Shown piece by piece: positions 24,983-38,969 of a DNA stretch of 64,000 bases. The DNA is taken from assembly GCA_022695795.1 (NCBI GenBank), contig MU404094.1, positions 266,586 to 330,585 of the forward strand. Direction: 5' to 3'. Numbering within the stretch: position 1 is the first letter of the stretch; every line of letters starts with the position of its first letter. The notes beneath the pieces are model-generated. The model was not told the DNA's origin. It was given only the letters and a program-made list of their open reading frames with translations, and made no database searches. This DNA comes from Biscogniauxia marginata. Taxonomy: Eukaryota; Ascomycota; Sordariomycetes; Xylariales; Xylariaceae. A program made the position numbers and the translations under genes.

Positions 24983-25417
24983 TGTTACGACTAACAAGGA
25001 TAAAACAGGAAAAAGGTCACGTGACCTTAAGGGTCCCGTGACTTAAAGTAGGATTCTCTGTAACTCTCCTTAAGAATCCACAGAGAATTAAAAAGAAGTG
25101 GGATTCTTTATAACTCTCCCTAAAAATCCATAAAGAATTAAAGAAAAGATAAGTATTCCTTATTTATCTCTAAGGTATAAATAAATCGGAATCTCCTTAT
25201 ATATTTAGTTATTTCTTTTAGTTTTTTAGCTATTAATCTAAAACTATAATTACTCTTTAATACTATAGTAAAAGTACCTTAAAACCTCTTTAACGAATAT
25301 AATATTGTGAATCAATTAAACCAATCTTAACCCACTATTACCTTCAAATCAAGAAAACCTAGTACGTACTTACCTGTGAAGTCAGCTGACTAGGAACACA
25401 CAGGGAGGTTCGTCATA
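24983..25417 (+). repeat. 3' LTR of the Ty3/gypsy element
   Basis: 435 bp, starts TGTTACGACT and ends CGTCATA; the last dinucleotide is TA where other copies have CA, a C-to-T change. Carries the same GGTCACGTGACC palindrome and promoter block as the 5' LTR. Immediately followed by the GTACT duplication. Confidence 0.95.
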
Positions 25418-25422
25418 GTACT

Positions 25423-26757
25423 TAAGAGAAAATATGTGTACTGCCATTAATATAATATTAACTATTAACTCTGCCTATGAACTAATAATTATGAAGAATC
25501 GGCCTTTTAAAGACTTTAAGCAAAGGTCAAATGCCGGAACTCATATGTTAAATGAGTTGCTGGCTGGCGATGCCTGACCTAAAGATAGGGGCCCCTTTGG
25601 GCAAGCTCTTCTCCTTACAGTCAAGACCTATACATCCTTCTTTAGCTAGCCATATTATCTTTACGTAAAAGGCGGAGGCCTTCAAGCCCTCTTAAGGGCG
25701 ACGGATCAGGATCGCCATGCAGGTAGCCGACTCGAGGTCACGCGTAGTAAAAATCTATTTTAGGCCATCTTTCCGAGGCAGGTAGTATAGAGCGGTACGT
25801 TACTTTATTTAAGAGAATCCTACGTAAATGCTAAAAGCAAGGAGGCTATAAAAACCAGCTTAATTCTCAGTATTATTAAAAGAAATCTCTAGAAAGTATT
25901 ACTTTAAATTACATATATGCTTTATTATTTATTAATTTTGAATTATGGCATTTATAACCCCTTTAATTACTCCCTATCACGACTAATTTAAAGGTAAAAG
26001 CAACCAGAAGGTTCTAAACAAGTGAGCAGTATTTATCATATTCCTAAATCAACATTTATAGCTAATTGCCTTTTTTAAGTAATTATACTAGAAACAAAAG
26101 CCCTAAGACCGTGGAGTTCGTAAAGGACTTTACAAATCTAAAACAAGTTCCGGACGACAATGATTTTGACTAAGAAGAATTCCCACCTATCGAGAAAGTA
26201 AATTCGCATACCGCACACTTTATTCCACTAATTTGACCACGGCAAGCTTTGGGCCTAGGTTTGGGAACAGAAATGGCAGCACAAAAGCCCCAGCTCAGGA
26301 ACGACGACGGTGCCAAATAGTCCTACACGGTATAAAGAATATCTTTCCGATGAGGAGGAATTAGAGAATAAATGTCGACCAATCTCAGAAGCGTTAAAGC
26401 CCCTAAAAGACCTTATGCTGCCGACTCGTCAACGACGGCGCCGCACACGAGGAAGCAAGAGGGTTGAAAGGGAGGGAACCAGGCGTTCAGAACGGATCAA
26501 GAATAGACTTAGCAGACTTCATTCTAATACAAACTGAGTCATGACAGCTACGTAATGGAAGCGCTGAATTACCTTTATAGTTAGACTGGCAGAAATAAAG
26601 ATACGTTCGTCACAGAGTCGAGAAGTATGGAATGATAGGAAGTCCAGAACGCCGGGAATTAGACCTTCCAGAGACATCATTTACAACTCCTCTCCAGCCA
26701 ATACAATTCTATCTAGACACATCACGTATATATACAATCAAAGTAGCGGGATAGCTT
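25423..26757. other. Mostly AT-rich, no confident gene
   Basis: A 75-codon ORF at 26310-26537 (+) encodes an acidic start (YLSDEEELENKCRP) and a very basic end (RQRRRRTRGSKRVEREGTR). It could be a last exon of a nuclear protein, but no companion exon is found. A CTATAAAAACC promoter-like sequence occurs near 25850. Confidence 0.4.
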
Positions 26758-27233
26758 TGTAACGAACCTCCCTGTGTGTTCCTAGTCAGCTGACTTCACA
26801 GGTGAGTACGTACTAGGTTTTCTTGATTTGAAGGTAACAGTGGATTAAAATTGGTTCAAGAGCTTCACAATGCTTTGTTCGTTAGAGAGATTTCAAGGTA
26901 TTCTCATTATAGTATTAAAAAGTGACTATAGTTTTAAATTAATAGCTAAAGAACTAGAATGAATAACTAGACACATGAGAAACACCGTTCCTTTTATACT
27001 TGTTCATTTTATTTTTCATTCCCCACAATTGGTATGTTAAATACCTTTGGATGAGTTTCATCCATACTCATCCATTCTCCACTGGATGTTGCTGGATGTG
27101 TTTATCCACACACATCCATATCACGTGACAATAGGTTGCTTTCCCTTTCCAGGATCTATGTCCGGTGCAGAAGCAAGAACAGTGGGAACAGTACCCTTGT
27201 CATTTGATTGCTTACCCTGGTTGGTTCGTAACA
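26758..27233 (-). mobile_element. LTR, Ty3/gypsy family, no matching target duplication
   Basis: On the minus strand it starts TGTTACGAACC and ends GGAGGTTCGTTACA, 476 bp. It shares the full 3' end (GTCAGCTGACTTCACAGGTGAGTACGTA on the plus strand), the promoter region and CACGTGA. Left flank AGCTT (26753-26757) and right flank CATTG (27234-27238) do not match. The extra 40 bp includes several imperfect ATCCA-rich units. Confidence 0.85.
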
Positions 27234-28664
27234 CATTGATAAAGCTAGGCATGATTATAAATTCTTAATAGAACTATACTGTAGAGCCGCGGAGAAAACA
27301 GCCTGGTAATTGGGCCGATCTCCAGACCCTAGATGCAGTGGACTAGCGTATATGTACATACATGGCGCGGAAGTTGAGGTAGCCTTGGAAAGTCCACCTC
27401 TTACCTTTGAAATACGAAATATTAACCGCATTATTACTCTTTGTCGTCACTAGGATATCAGATTATTCCCTAGCGGAATCTTTCACTTCAGTATTTTTGA
27501 TATTTACCTACATTAACATACATAGCTCTTCTATAGTCATATGTCATACCACGCTGAAGATAACATCAAGATAGTGTTAATGTAGTATTTCATGCCTGCC
27601 AATATGGATACAACTATATTTTCAACCTGTTTACAACCTATGGTGTGAGTGGCGCGCTGTGGGGACATGTATGGTGTGGGGATCAGAGTTCGAGAAAACT
27701 ACACCGTTCTTTCAAGTGCCATTACACTGAGTAGCAGGAGCACAAATCCTACAGCCCTCAGTCTGAAAACTTTCGAGACGTTTCTCCAATATTCAATGTT
27801 TATAAGAGCTTATCGGTGTTTAATGTCGGTCTAAATTCGGGTCTAAAATCGCCATGTGGATTATCGCCGTTGAAGCAAGATAAGGAAATGAGTAGAGAAA
27901 CTTCACACACAAGAGAAACTACGGTCTGAAATTTTGGGCTGCTGTTAGCAGAATCTGGGAAAAGTGAGCTAATCTTGCTCCGGGCTTGGACGGAACTTCA
28001 GAAGATCCCAATTCTCATGGTTTGGTCATAACTCCTAATGGGATAACATGATTGTCGACACATTTCCATTCAACTAACTACTCGAGTTGGTAACGACTTA
28101 ACTACCAGACCCGAATAAACGGTGTTCCAAGCGCATCGGCCATACATAAGCTGTGTAAGCCTTGTACAAACATCAGCCTAAGCCTAGGTAATTATGAAAT
28201 TTAAATAAACTTGAATCTCTATAAGTTCTCAGGCCGCCTTATCACATTTTCCCAAGACGAATGCATTGAGAGTCATGGTCTGTGAGGTGCTGGATGTATT
28301 AACATTTCTACAGTTATCAATTAATTAGACTAATCCATAGCAAGATGTATGTGCGCACCAATCTTGCCAACCACGCTTATTTCGTAGTCACAGCCATTGA
28401 TGTCTTGTCCGTTTATGCAGACTATTATCTTTACCGGATTAATCCTAGGATAAGAAGACTGCAACTAGGTTGAAATCCTAACAGATTGAAAATCTCGGTA
28501 CTCTCATTTAACAACGTCTTATTCGCTTTGTTGGTACATTTATAATGTTTAAAAAAGCGCAGCTAAGCGACGTCAGCCCAGCCAGGAGGAGCACAAAGTG
28601 CAACATTATTTATTTGATATTATCATATCGAATTCGAGTTCAACTACCTCTGGCCACCTTCTAG
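27234..28664. other. No gene recognised
   Basis: Boundary region between the LTR-rich block and the first conserved gene. Only short ORFs. Confidence 0.5.
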
Positions 28665-29815
28665 TCAAGGTTGGGGTTTGGGTGTCGAGACTGCTTGTGT
28701 CTTGGGCTTGGACTTGGGTTCTGGTTCTGGCTCGATCTCTGTCCAGTTCCGTAATGGCCAGCCATCTGTACCCGGTCCCTCTTCAGGCCAGTTATTGGGA
28801 AGTTCGCCGAATTTAAAGAAGTAAGTCTTCTCGCAGCCATAGTCCTCGCATTTAAGATCGCACATTCCGAACTTCTCACAGAAGCACTTCCCGGCATGGG
28901 GACAATCCACGGGAGGTTGTCCAAGGATCTGGTGCCATGAATACTCCATAACGCGACCGGAGAATTCGTCCGTCAGCTCCGTCGTCCAAAGCCAATTGCG
29001 GTATGACCTGTACTCATTAACGGTAGTCTTGAGAATTCGTTCCTTTGTCACGGCGAACTGAGCGCCACAGTGTACGCCGACAGCATCGGGGAGCGGCCTC
29101 CCTGGAAACAGCTGCGAGAAGGCCAATGCGTACGCGGCCTCAGTTTTGGCGCGCTGATCCGCCTTGGGGTCATCCCACTTGGCGGGTGCATTCAGATCTG
29201 GTTTGATTTCAAGAGGGCAGCCAAGTAGCCAGGAGCAACGAAGTGTAGAAAACCCATGCTTTAGCACATAAGGTATTTGGATTTTTTGCAGAGGCGGGAC
29301 TCCGTCTATTGGCAATCAGCCTGGAAACCTCACATGGGGATAGCAAGAAAAGAGCCTACCGTAAAGCGGATCTTCATTGTGCCACTGGTAGCGACCACCA
29401 TGCAAGAAGAAGACGATATCGGGAAGGTTGTAATAGTTATCAATGATGTACCTAGTAAGACAGTCAGCATAAGTAGTCTTGGCGCATCAAAATCTGGAGA
29501 AACACACGTGAGATAGACGGTGCTCTCGTGACCGATATTTTTCGCCACGGTAAGAGGAGCGGCTAGGTCGTCGGCAATGTAAATATGAGCCGGGTAGGAT
29601 GGAAAGTACTCCTGGATCCAGGATGTGTTGGTAGCCTTCACGGCTGATACCACGAACTCAATCCGCGGCCCGACCGATGTGGACGCAGGCCTCGGCGTTG
29701 AGAAAAACGGTGGGGAAATAGGAGAATGATTGACGAGTAAGCCAATGATGAAAATGAGGAAGATGGCAAGGATCAAAGAAGCCCGCGGGCGGGCTACAAG
29801 GCCGAATATAGCCAT
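28665..29815 (-). CDS. DUF3431 family type II membrane protein
   Basis: Three exons on the minus strand, 29815-29508, 29451-29360 and 29305-28665, sum to 346 aa plus stop. Introns are 56 bp (GTGTGT...ACTAG) and 54 bp (GTAGGC...AATAG). Residues about 12-30 form a signal-anchor helix (SLILAIFLIFIIGLLVNH). The lumenal part has EFVVSAVKATNTSWIQEYFP, then NVGHE-like GHESTVYLTYIIDNY, DIVFFLHGG and a late WLLGCPLE block, the pattern I associate with fungal DUF3431 proteins, which resemble glycosyltransferase-like Golgi proteins. The C-terminus is Cys-rich, then a Pro/Lys/Glu tail. The catalytic role is unknown. Confidence 0.85.
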
Positions 29816-30638
29816 GATACATCTCTCGGGATCATTATATTGTCAGGAGAGCATCAGCTCGCACTCGATTCTCATTGAGGGAGACAGATGCGAAAGAGAA
29901 GTAGGTATGAAATACCTAGTGCCTCGCGAAATAATGCCAGGGGCTGACGGCCCCGGTGTTAGAGCCACAGCTGAATCGTGTTGGGAGTAAGTGATTGGTC
30001 GACATGTCTTGAATCGTTTAGAAAACGCGCGTCTTCGGAAGTGATATTCGATGAAGAAAAAAAAGTTGTATTGTAGCTACCCCAATCCCCTATTAATAAC
30101 TTAACTCCAGTACCTAGGTACTTATTTATTTTTATCTTGTGTTCACCCACCTTCTATGCAACCAACATCTGATAGCCACTCAGGCTCTACCTATAGGTAG
30201 TCAGTCACATACCGCTAAACCCCATTGAGATATCCCTTGCAACAGACAGTGCACGGTTGATGTTGTCATCATGATTAGATAAGATAAAACGGCTTATTAG
30301 TTGACGATAGGTAGACCTGGTAAGGGTAGATATATCCTCTTTCAGTGGTTATGGCCCGACGGTGCCTCGTAACTGAAGCGTTCGACGACGTAACTAAACC
30401 ACACTCGACGGCACCAACAAGAAGTAAGCACATAACCTATTTTCTGATATCCCCACTAAATGTGAACGTATAGCCTTGAGACTAGAAGGGGTAATAACAT
30501 CAAGTTAACATGTTTCAGTTCTTCAGCGGATTAGCAACTTTCGACTTAACAGAGACAGTGCGATACGATGAACTAAACTGTTAAATCAACATGTTTCTTT
30601 CCGCGACCACCCTCAAGTGTGCTCCTATATAAGCGGCC
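29816..30638. other. Intergenic, no gene
   Basis: 5' flank of the DUF3431 gene and 3' flank of the GH30 gene. No ORF with motifs. Confidence 0.55.
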
Positions 30639-33461
<2,823 letters not shown>

Positions 33462-34740
33462 TTAAAATCCCTCAAAGCCATTAGGAAACTTCTCAATTAA
33501 TTGCCGCATTGTCTCTTTCGCCCTGTATGACGACTGAGTATAGATTATTCACTATGGTAAAATATCTCGATACGCACTTTTCCAAAAGGTGAACCTGTTC
33601 TGGGCAAATTGCTGCTACAACAACATTGTTTCGGCTGTTATAAGTTAGTTGGTGTACTTGAGTTCGTTCTAAGTGCGAAGACTTACATGCCGTAGAGATC
33701 ATGGCGATCATAGAAGTCATCTTGTGGCTCGGAAGCACCAACCTCATTCTTGTACATGTCCACAAAGTCCATGCCCAGCACGTACCGTGGATCGCCTATA
33801 GCTTGTAGGTCAATCTCATTATGCCCGTAGAAGGCACAGGAGTCGAATATTCTGGGCTGTTCTGTTTTCACATCACTGCATCAATATACGTCAGTATGGA
33901 GTCATCGTAACCACGAGTAGTGTGAAGTCAATTATACTCATTCGAGTTTCAAGATAGACAGTCATTATTTAGTGATGGTCTGGAAAGATGGAAGAAGGCA
34001 CTTAACTATTGCACATTGCCGTCCCAAAGGTCACCGTGGCATAGAGAAGGTCTGATACTCCTACCGCCAGTCTGTAGAGGTCGTAAGAGCCGAGGAATGA
34101 CTTTCTCGGCTAGCATATCTGTCAATTCGTCCAGCTCAGGGTATTTACCGTGTACCTTTTGCGCGTACATTATGTCAGAACGGAATTGACGAGCATGGTA
34201 CTCTTCCCAGCTGTCTGTCCAATCATTGACCATGGTGGCAGGCCCCCAATAGGTGGTTGTATGGAACCCAAACTTTCCTGTAGGTGACACGGACGTCTGG
34301 TGCAACCTTTTCATGATAGACACGAGCTGTAGGGGTGAAGGAGGACGGGCTTGCAAGTTATGAAATCATGTTATGAAGAAAGCCTTCGAATCATCTTCGA
34401 ATGTTCCGCATGCCAGTGGGATCACAACGCTCTCTGGGATCACAGCAGCTAAGGCGCTCTGCGCCTCATACTCGGCCTTCGCCATCGGCGTCCATTCTCT
34501 GCGCTCAATTATCTACAATAGAAAGGCCTAAGCAACATTCTTGTGTCGAATACAGGTCAATGCAAACCTTGAAGAAGTATGCAGTCTCTTCGCTACCCAT
34601 TTCGACGTCGACTCTTAGACCAACAGACCACTGAGGGTCTCTGCGTTAGCATTCACCTTCTAGCAAGCTGTTTTCCATCTATGCCATACCCTTGTTATTC
34701 CATGGCGCACAATAGATACAACATTACCTCCAGGTGGAAT
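33462..34740 (-). pseudogene. Fructosamine/ketosamine-3-kinase family gene with one in-frame TGA
   Basis: Six exon pieces join in phase: 34740-34690, 34630-34568, 34512-34007, 33875-33687, 33634-33578, 33522-33462. Recognisable blocks are SPTGKFGFHTTTYWG, the catalytic HGDLWDGN, and IFDSCAFYGHNEID (DPA-like metal site), characteristic of fungal fructosamine-kinase-like proteins (PF03881), which phosphorylate glycated amines. Two defects are visible. A TGA at 34366-34368 falls between FFIT and FHNL in an otherwise continuous frame, and no start codon is found upstream of the IPPGGNVV block (a TGA precedes it in frame). Everything else, including all splice junctions, is intact, so the loss looks recent. 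An unannotated first exon could explain the missing start but not the TGA. Confidence 0.75.
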
Positions 34741-35271
34741 AGCTATATACACAATCAGCACATGCTTCTCTGTTCATCGGCGGTTACTCTTTGGAGCGTG
34801 GCATTCTAGGCCTAGGCACGACTAGGCTTACCTGCTAGTACCGTAGGATATAGGTACTCGTAGCTCATTCTAATAGCCTATAGATGCTCAACGGTGATAA
34901 CAGTCTTTAGACGCAGTAACATTGGACTACTACTGGCATGGCAATGGTGTCGACACGATGAGGGGTCATTCAGTCGTGCACTCTTATGCGGCTAGAACCT
35001 TGTCAGTCGAGGATCGGTAGGTGATCGGAAGAGACCGACCTCCCCGATTGGTTATCGCATGCCAGGGTAGTGAGATGAGATGCGTTTCTGGACGAGTCTT
35101 GGCCACCCCACGAGTACTCAGCGAGCTTGAGGGACAGATCAAGGCTGCACACATGTGCCTTTGGTAGATTTTGTGAGCTGCGCGAATTTCAACGATGCCG
35201 GTATTCACCACACCTATTCATGAAAGTAGATGTGAAAAAAACGGTTAGACTAATCCTTCGTAGTTCGAGGA
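34741..35271. other. Divergent intergenic region
   Basis: Separates the kinase pseudogene (-) from the NLR-type gene (+). Contains only short ORFs. Confidence 0.45.
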
Positions 35272-38200
35272 ATGTACCTAAGTGGCAATCAAAATACCCC
35301 GGGCTTTGCCGGGATGGTTCCAATCCACTCCGTAGTCTCCAATCCAGGTAGAGCCGGCGATGCCATAAATGTCGAGCCCGATTCCTGGCCCTCACAATCG
35401 CTGAAGAAACGATTTGCCAACTTGTGGGCTCATAAACGAACCACCAACGATGGCGACGAAGACGCCAAAGGTCCATTTGGACTGCCGCTTTTGCGGTATT
35501 CTCCCGAGCCCCTGATCGACCTTATTTTCGTCCACGGTTTGCGAGGGGGGTCAATCAAGACATGGCGCAAAGGAAGCGACCCTCATAATTTCTGGCCGCA
35601 ATCGTGGTTACCGCTGGAAAGAGGATTGCGGAACGTAAATATTCACACTTTTGGTTATGACTCGGATTGGGCGAGCACTAAATCGAGCATACTCAATGTA
35701 CATGATTTTGGGCAAACTTTACTCGAAGAAATGCGGAACTCACCACACCTGCGAGAAAATGGCAATGTGAGTAAGGGATGTCACAGCTTGAAATATGCTA
35801 ATATCAATCAGGGGCCTATCATCCTTGTTGGACATTCCATGGGCGGCCTTGTGATAAAGAAGGTGTGAAATTTGTATGTTTGCAATTTTGGCGGTTCGTA
35901 TTAATTATGTATAATAGGCCTTCATTTTGTCTAAAGACGTGCCTGGTTTTAATAGCCGTATTTAATGCATCTTCTTTCTCGCCACGCCTCATCGGGGCTC
36001 TAACTTTGCTTCAATACTCAATAATATTCTAACCATCTCCGGGGTTTTGTCACCTCGACAATACATAGCCGACCTTATGACTGGCTCGACCTCGGCTCAG
36101 CTCATCAATGAAGATTTTGGAAAGTTTGCACACGATCTACCAATATTTTCCTTTTACGAAACCCTGCCGATGAGTATTGGATTGATAGTACAGAAGCACT
36201 TGGCAATCTTGGGTATGTGTCCGATATTTACCAAAATACCTTCCATTTCTCTAATTAAGATTTTATCTTAGGGCACGGATTTAGGAATGAGAGAGTCCAG
36301 TATATCAACGCTAATCATAGAGATATATGCAAATTCGAGAGTCCTAGTGATCCTGGTTATATGACATTGAAAAACGCCATGACAAGTGCTATTCAAGACA
36401 TATTAAAAGACGGCAAGTAATCTGAAGATATCTTGAACTATAACTAACAATTTGTAGTTCTTCATTCTAAAATTGCTGATTCGAAGAAGAAAATTCAAAC
36501 ATTGGAGTCATTTTTGGGAGTAACGGATCGCCCATGCGAGCATTACGTGCGGGTTGAGGGGTCTTGTCAATGGATCGATAACAGTGAGGACTTCCAAGAC
36601 TGGAGAGACTCCCCTGAAGACCTTCCTCGTGCAGAAAAATCCGGCGCTTCCATTAGGCCGTCCATATTTTGGATATATGCTAACCCTGGTACTGGAAAGA
36701 CGTTCCTGGCAGCACATATCATAGACGAACTTGACCAGTTCGGGATGGAATGTGCATATTATTTCTTCCACTTTGGGAATAAGACCTCGCAGTCCCTCAG
36801 CGACTTCCTCAGGTCGATTGCATATCAGATGGCTCTCGCGAACGCGGCTGTTCGCGAGCAGTTAGTTGCCTTGTATGAGGATGGATCAACCTTTGACAGA
36901 GACGATGCCAGAACCATATGGAATAAAATTTTCCAAAAGGCGATCTTCCAGGCAGGGACTTCGATATATTTCAAGAATGTCCCTACTATCTCACTGGCAT
37001 TGACTAATCGATAAAGGCCCGAATACTCACGCCGCAGTACTGGGTCGTTGACGCTATTGACGAGTGCAACAAGTACCAAGAGTTCTTCACCATGTTGAAA
37101 GGCCTGCAGCTAGCCTTTCCCCTCCGGGTATTCATCACCAGTCGCAAGGTTCCGGACATGCAAAAGCTGCGTCGCTCTCTTGATGCGTCAGCGACGGTTG
37201 TATGCAGAGAAATAGTGCCCGAAGATGTCAACCACGACATCGAATGCTACATCCGTGATCGCGCCGACAATCTCCCAGCGGTCAAGGTAGCGGAGAATGA
37301 GGATCTAGTCACCAGTTTACTTCGTAGATCAAATGCATGTTTTCTGTGGGTAAGACTGGTTATGGATGAACTAGAAACCATATATTCCAACGAGAGTATT
37401 CTCCACGCGCTGGAAAGTATCCCAGAGGGTATGGTTCCGTACTACGAGAGAACGATTCGCATCATGTCCGAAAACAAACATGAAAAGCATATCGCCAAAG
37501 CGGTGCTCTTATGGGTCGTGGCAAGTTCGCGAAGCTTAACGATAACCGAGCTTTCGCAAGCTCTCGAATTGGATATAGGCACCCAGCTTGGCAACGCAAA
37601 AAACGCCGTAGAGGGTCTCTGTGGCCAATTTGTGTTAGTTGACGAGCAATCTGGGCTCGTGGAACTAGTTCACCCCACAGTCAGGGAGTTTCTACTCTCA
37701 GGTGCCGCTGGAGAATTCCTTGTCTCTAAAGCTGAGGCTAACCAGAGAATTGCCTTAACATGCCTAAAACTCCTCGCCTCAAAGGAGATGAAACCTCCAA
37801 AGAGCCGACGACAACTTGCCCGTCGAGAAGAAAGGGGGAATTTACCGCTCCTCTACTACGCGGCAACACGATTTTCCGAACATGTATACACGGCGTCGGT
37901 AGAAAGTGATGAACTTCTCCTCGCGTCGAACCATTTTCTAAGTACCAACATACTGTCGTGGATTGAGCTTATTGCACAAAGTGCGAATTTGCACTCTCTA
38001 ATCCGCGTCTCGAAGAATTTGAAAAGTTACTTCGTCCGAAGAGCAAAGTACATGTCTCCACCCAGTGGCCAAGTGAGAGACATCGAGAGCTGGGCAATAG
38101 ATCTAAGCCGGGTAGCTACTAAATTCGGGAAAGTCCTTCTCCAAAACCCTGCCTCTATATACTACCTCATCCCTCCGCTATGCCCAACCAACTCTGCGAT

Positions 38201-38429
38201 CAGTCATCAAGTTGCGAACAGATTGGATGGAATAGCGGTTGTTGTCGCTGTTTCTCAAATTGGACATGTACTGAAGTGGGTCATTTTGACTGGTACGCTT
38301 CTGGAAGACAAAGGTTTTGGCTATAGAAGTAAAAAGCTTACTAAAAAGGAAATAACCTTAAAGAGAAAGACAAGGCAATTAATTCTTAGTCGTACTTTTT
38401 TTTTCTCTCTCAGCCTCGTCAATCCATAA
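35272..38429 (+). pseudogene. NLR-type gene: SesB-like alpha/beta hydrolase plus NACHT, decayed and truncated
   Basis: Exon pieces: 35272-35766, 35812-35862, 35918-36212, 36272-36416, 36458-36951, 37017-38429. The N-terminal hydrolase has IFVHGLRGG, a nucleophile elbow GHSMGG and FLATPHRGS, as in the SesB-type N-domain of fungal NLRs. The NACHT domain has the P-loop ANPGTGKT (about 36680) and Walker B WVVDAIDEC, followed by LLRRSNACFLWVRLVMDEL and a winged-helix-like VLLWVVASSRSLTITELSQAL. Lesions: TAA at 35963-35965 just before FFLATPHRG; the 36416/36458 junction is out of frame by one; and WD40 or ankyrin repeats expected after about 38270 are absent, replaced by a Lys-rich tail. The intron at 36952-37016 begins with GC. 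Such proteins act in heterokaryon incompatibility or innate-immunity-like cell death. This copy is unlikely to work. Confidence 0.8.
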
Positions 38430-38969
38430 ATTCCTAATGACGCAACCGTAAATGGTGATTGGTCGATCCAACCCCTCCACTCTGACCTTGCCAACTGTCC
38501 TTTCGCCTCCGCTACAAACATTTTTTCCTTCATGCTCATGGCCACCAAACCTGCTTCGCCCGAGAGGTTATCTTCTATTGCTACGATTTTATACTCCCTG
38601 ATTAACTAGCTTGGGTTCTCGAAGTAATGCTACCTTATTTGCTATTGCTCGGCTAGCAACTAAACAGTCAAGAGAGAGGAGAGAAGCTTCCATGGTAATA
38701 ATCTTCAGCGGCTGAGCTACACAGCTCTTTTCCCCTCCCACCCTGTGCCATCCTAAAACCCTAGTACTTCCTTATATAATCGATCGGCGATATCCCGCAA
38801 GCTTCGCCGTGGAGCCTCACGCAGTCGACCCTTCGGGCTATCGAGTCACGCTGCTACGAACAACATAGCTTTCTCAAATATCTTCACCAACCTACAAGGG
38901 ACCTACATATACCGGAAAAGGAAAAGAATAAAAAAAAACCTAGTAATACGTTCTCCCACGACCGTCACG
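38430..38969. other. Intergenic, promoter side of the SARAF gene
   Basis: Contains a TATATAAT-like sequence near 38774 and CT-rich tracts. No gene. Confidence 0.5.

Larger units (their letters stand above)
17779..25417 (+). mobile_element. Complete Ty3/gypsy chromodomain retrotransposon (chromovirus type), heavily RIP-mutated
   Basis: 7639 bp. Two LTRs of exactly 435 bp (17779-18213, 24983-25417) and a perfect 5-bp target duplication GTACT (17774-17778, 25418-25422) define the insertion. Internal order is gag zinc knuckle, reverse transcriptase, RNase H, integrase, chromodomain, which is the gypsy order (Copia elements place integrase before RT). Every frame is closed by many stops. G is depleted relative to C on the plus strand of the internal part, as expected for C-to-T mutation of the minus strand. 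A purine tract (about 24964-24980) directly precedes the 3' LTR. No primer-binding site is recognisable after the 5' LTR. Confidence 0.95.
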
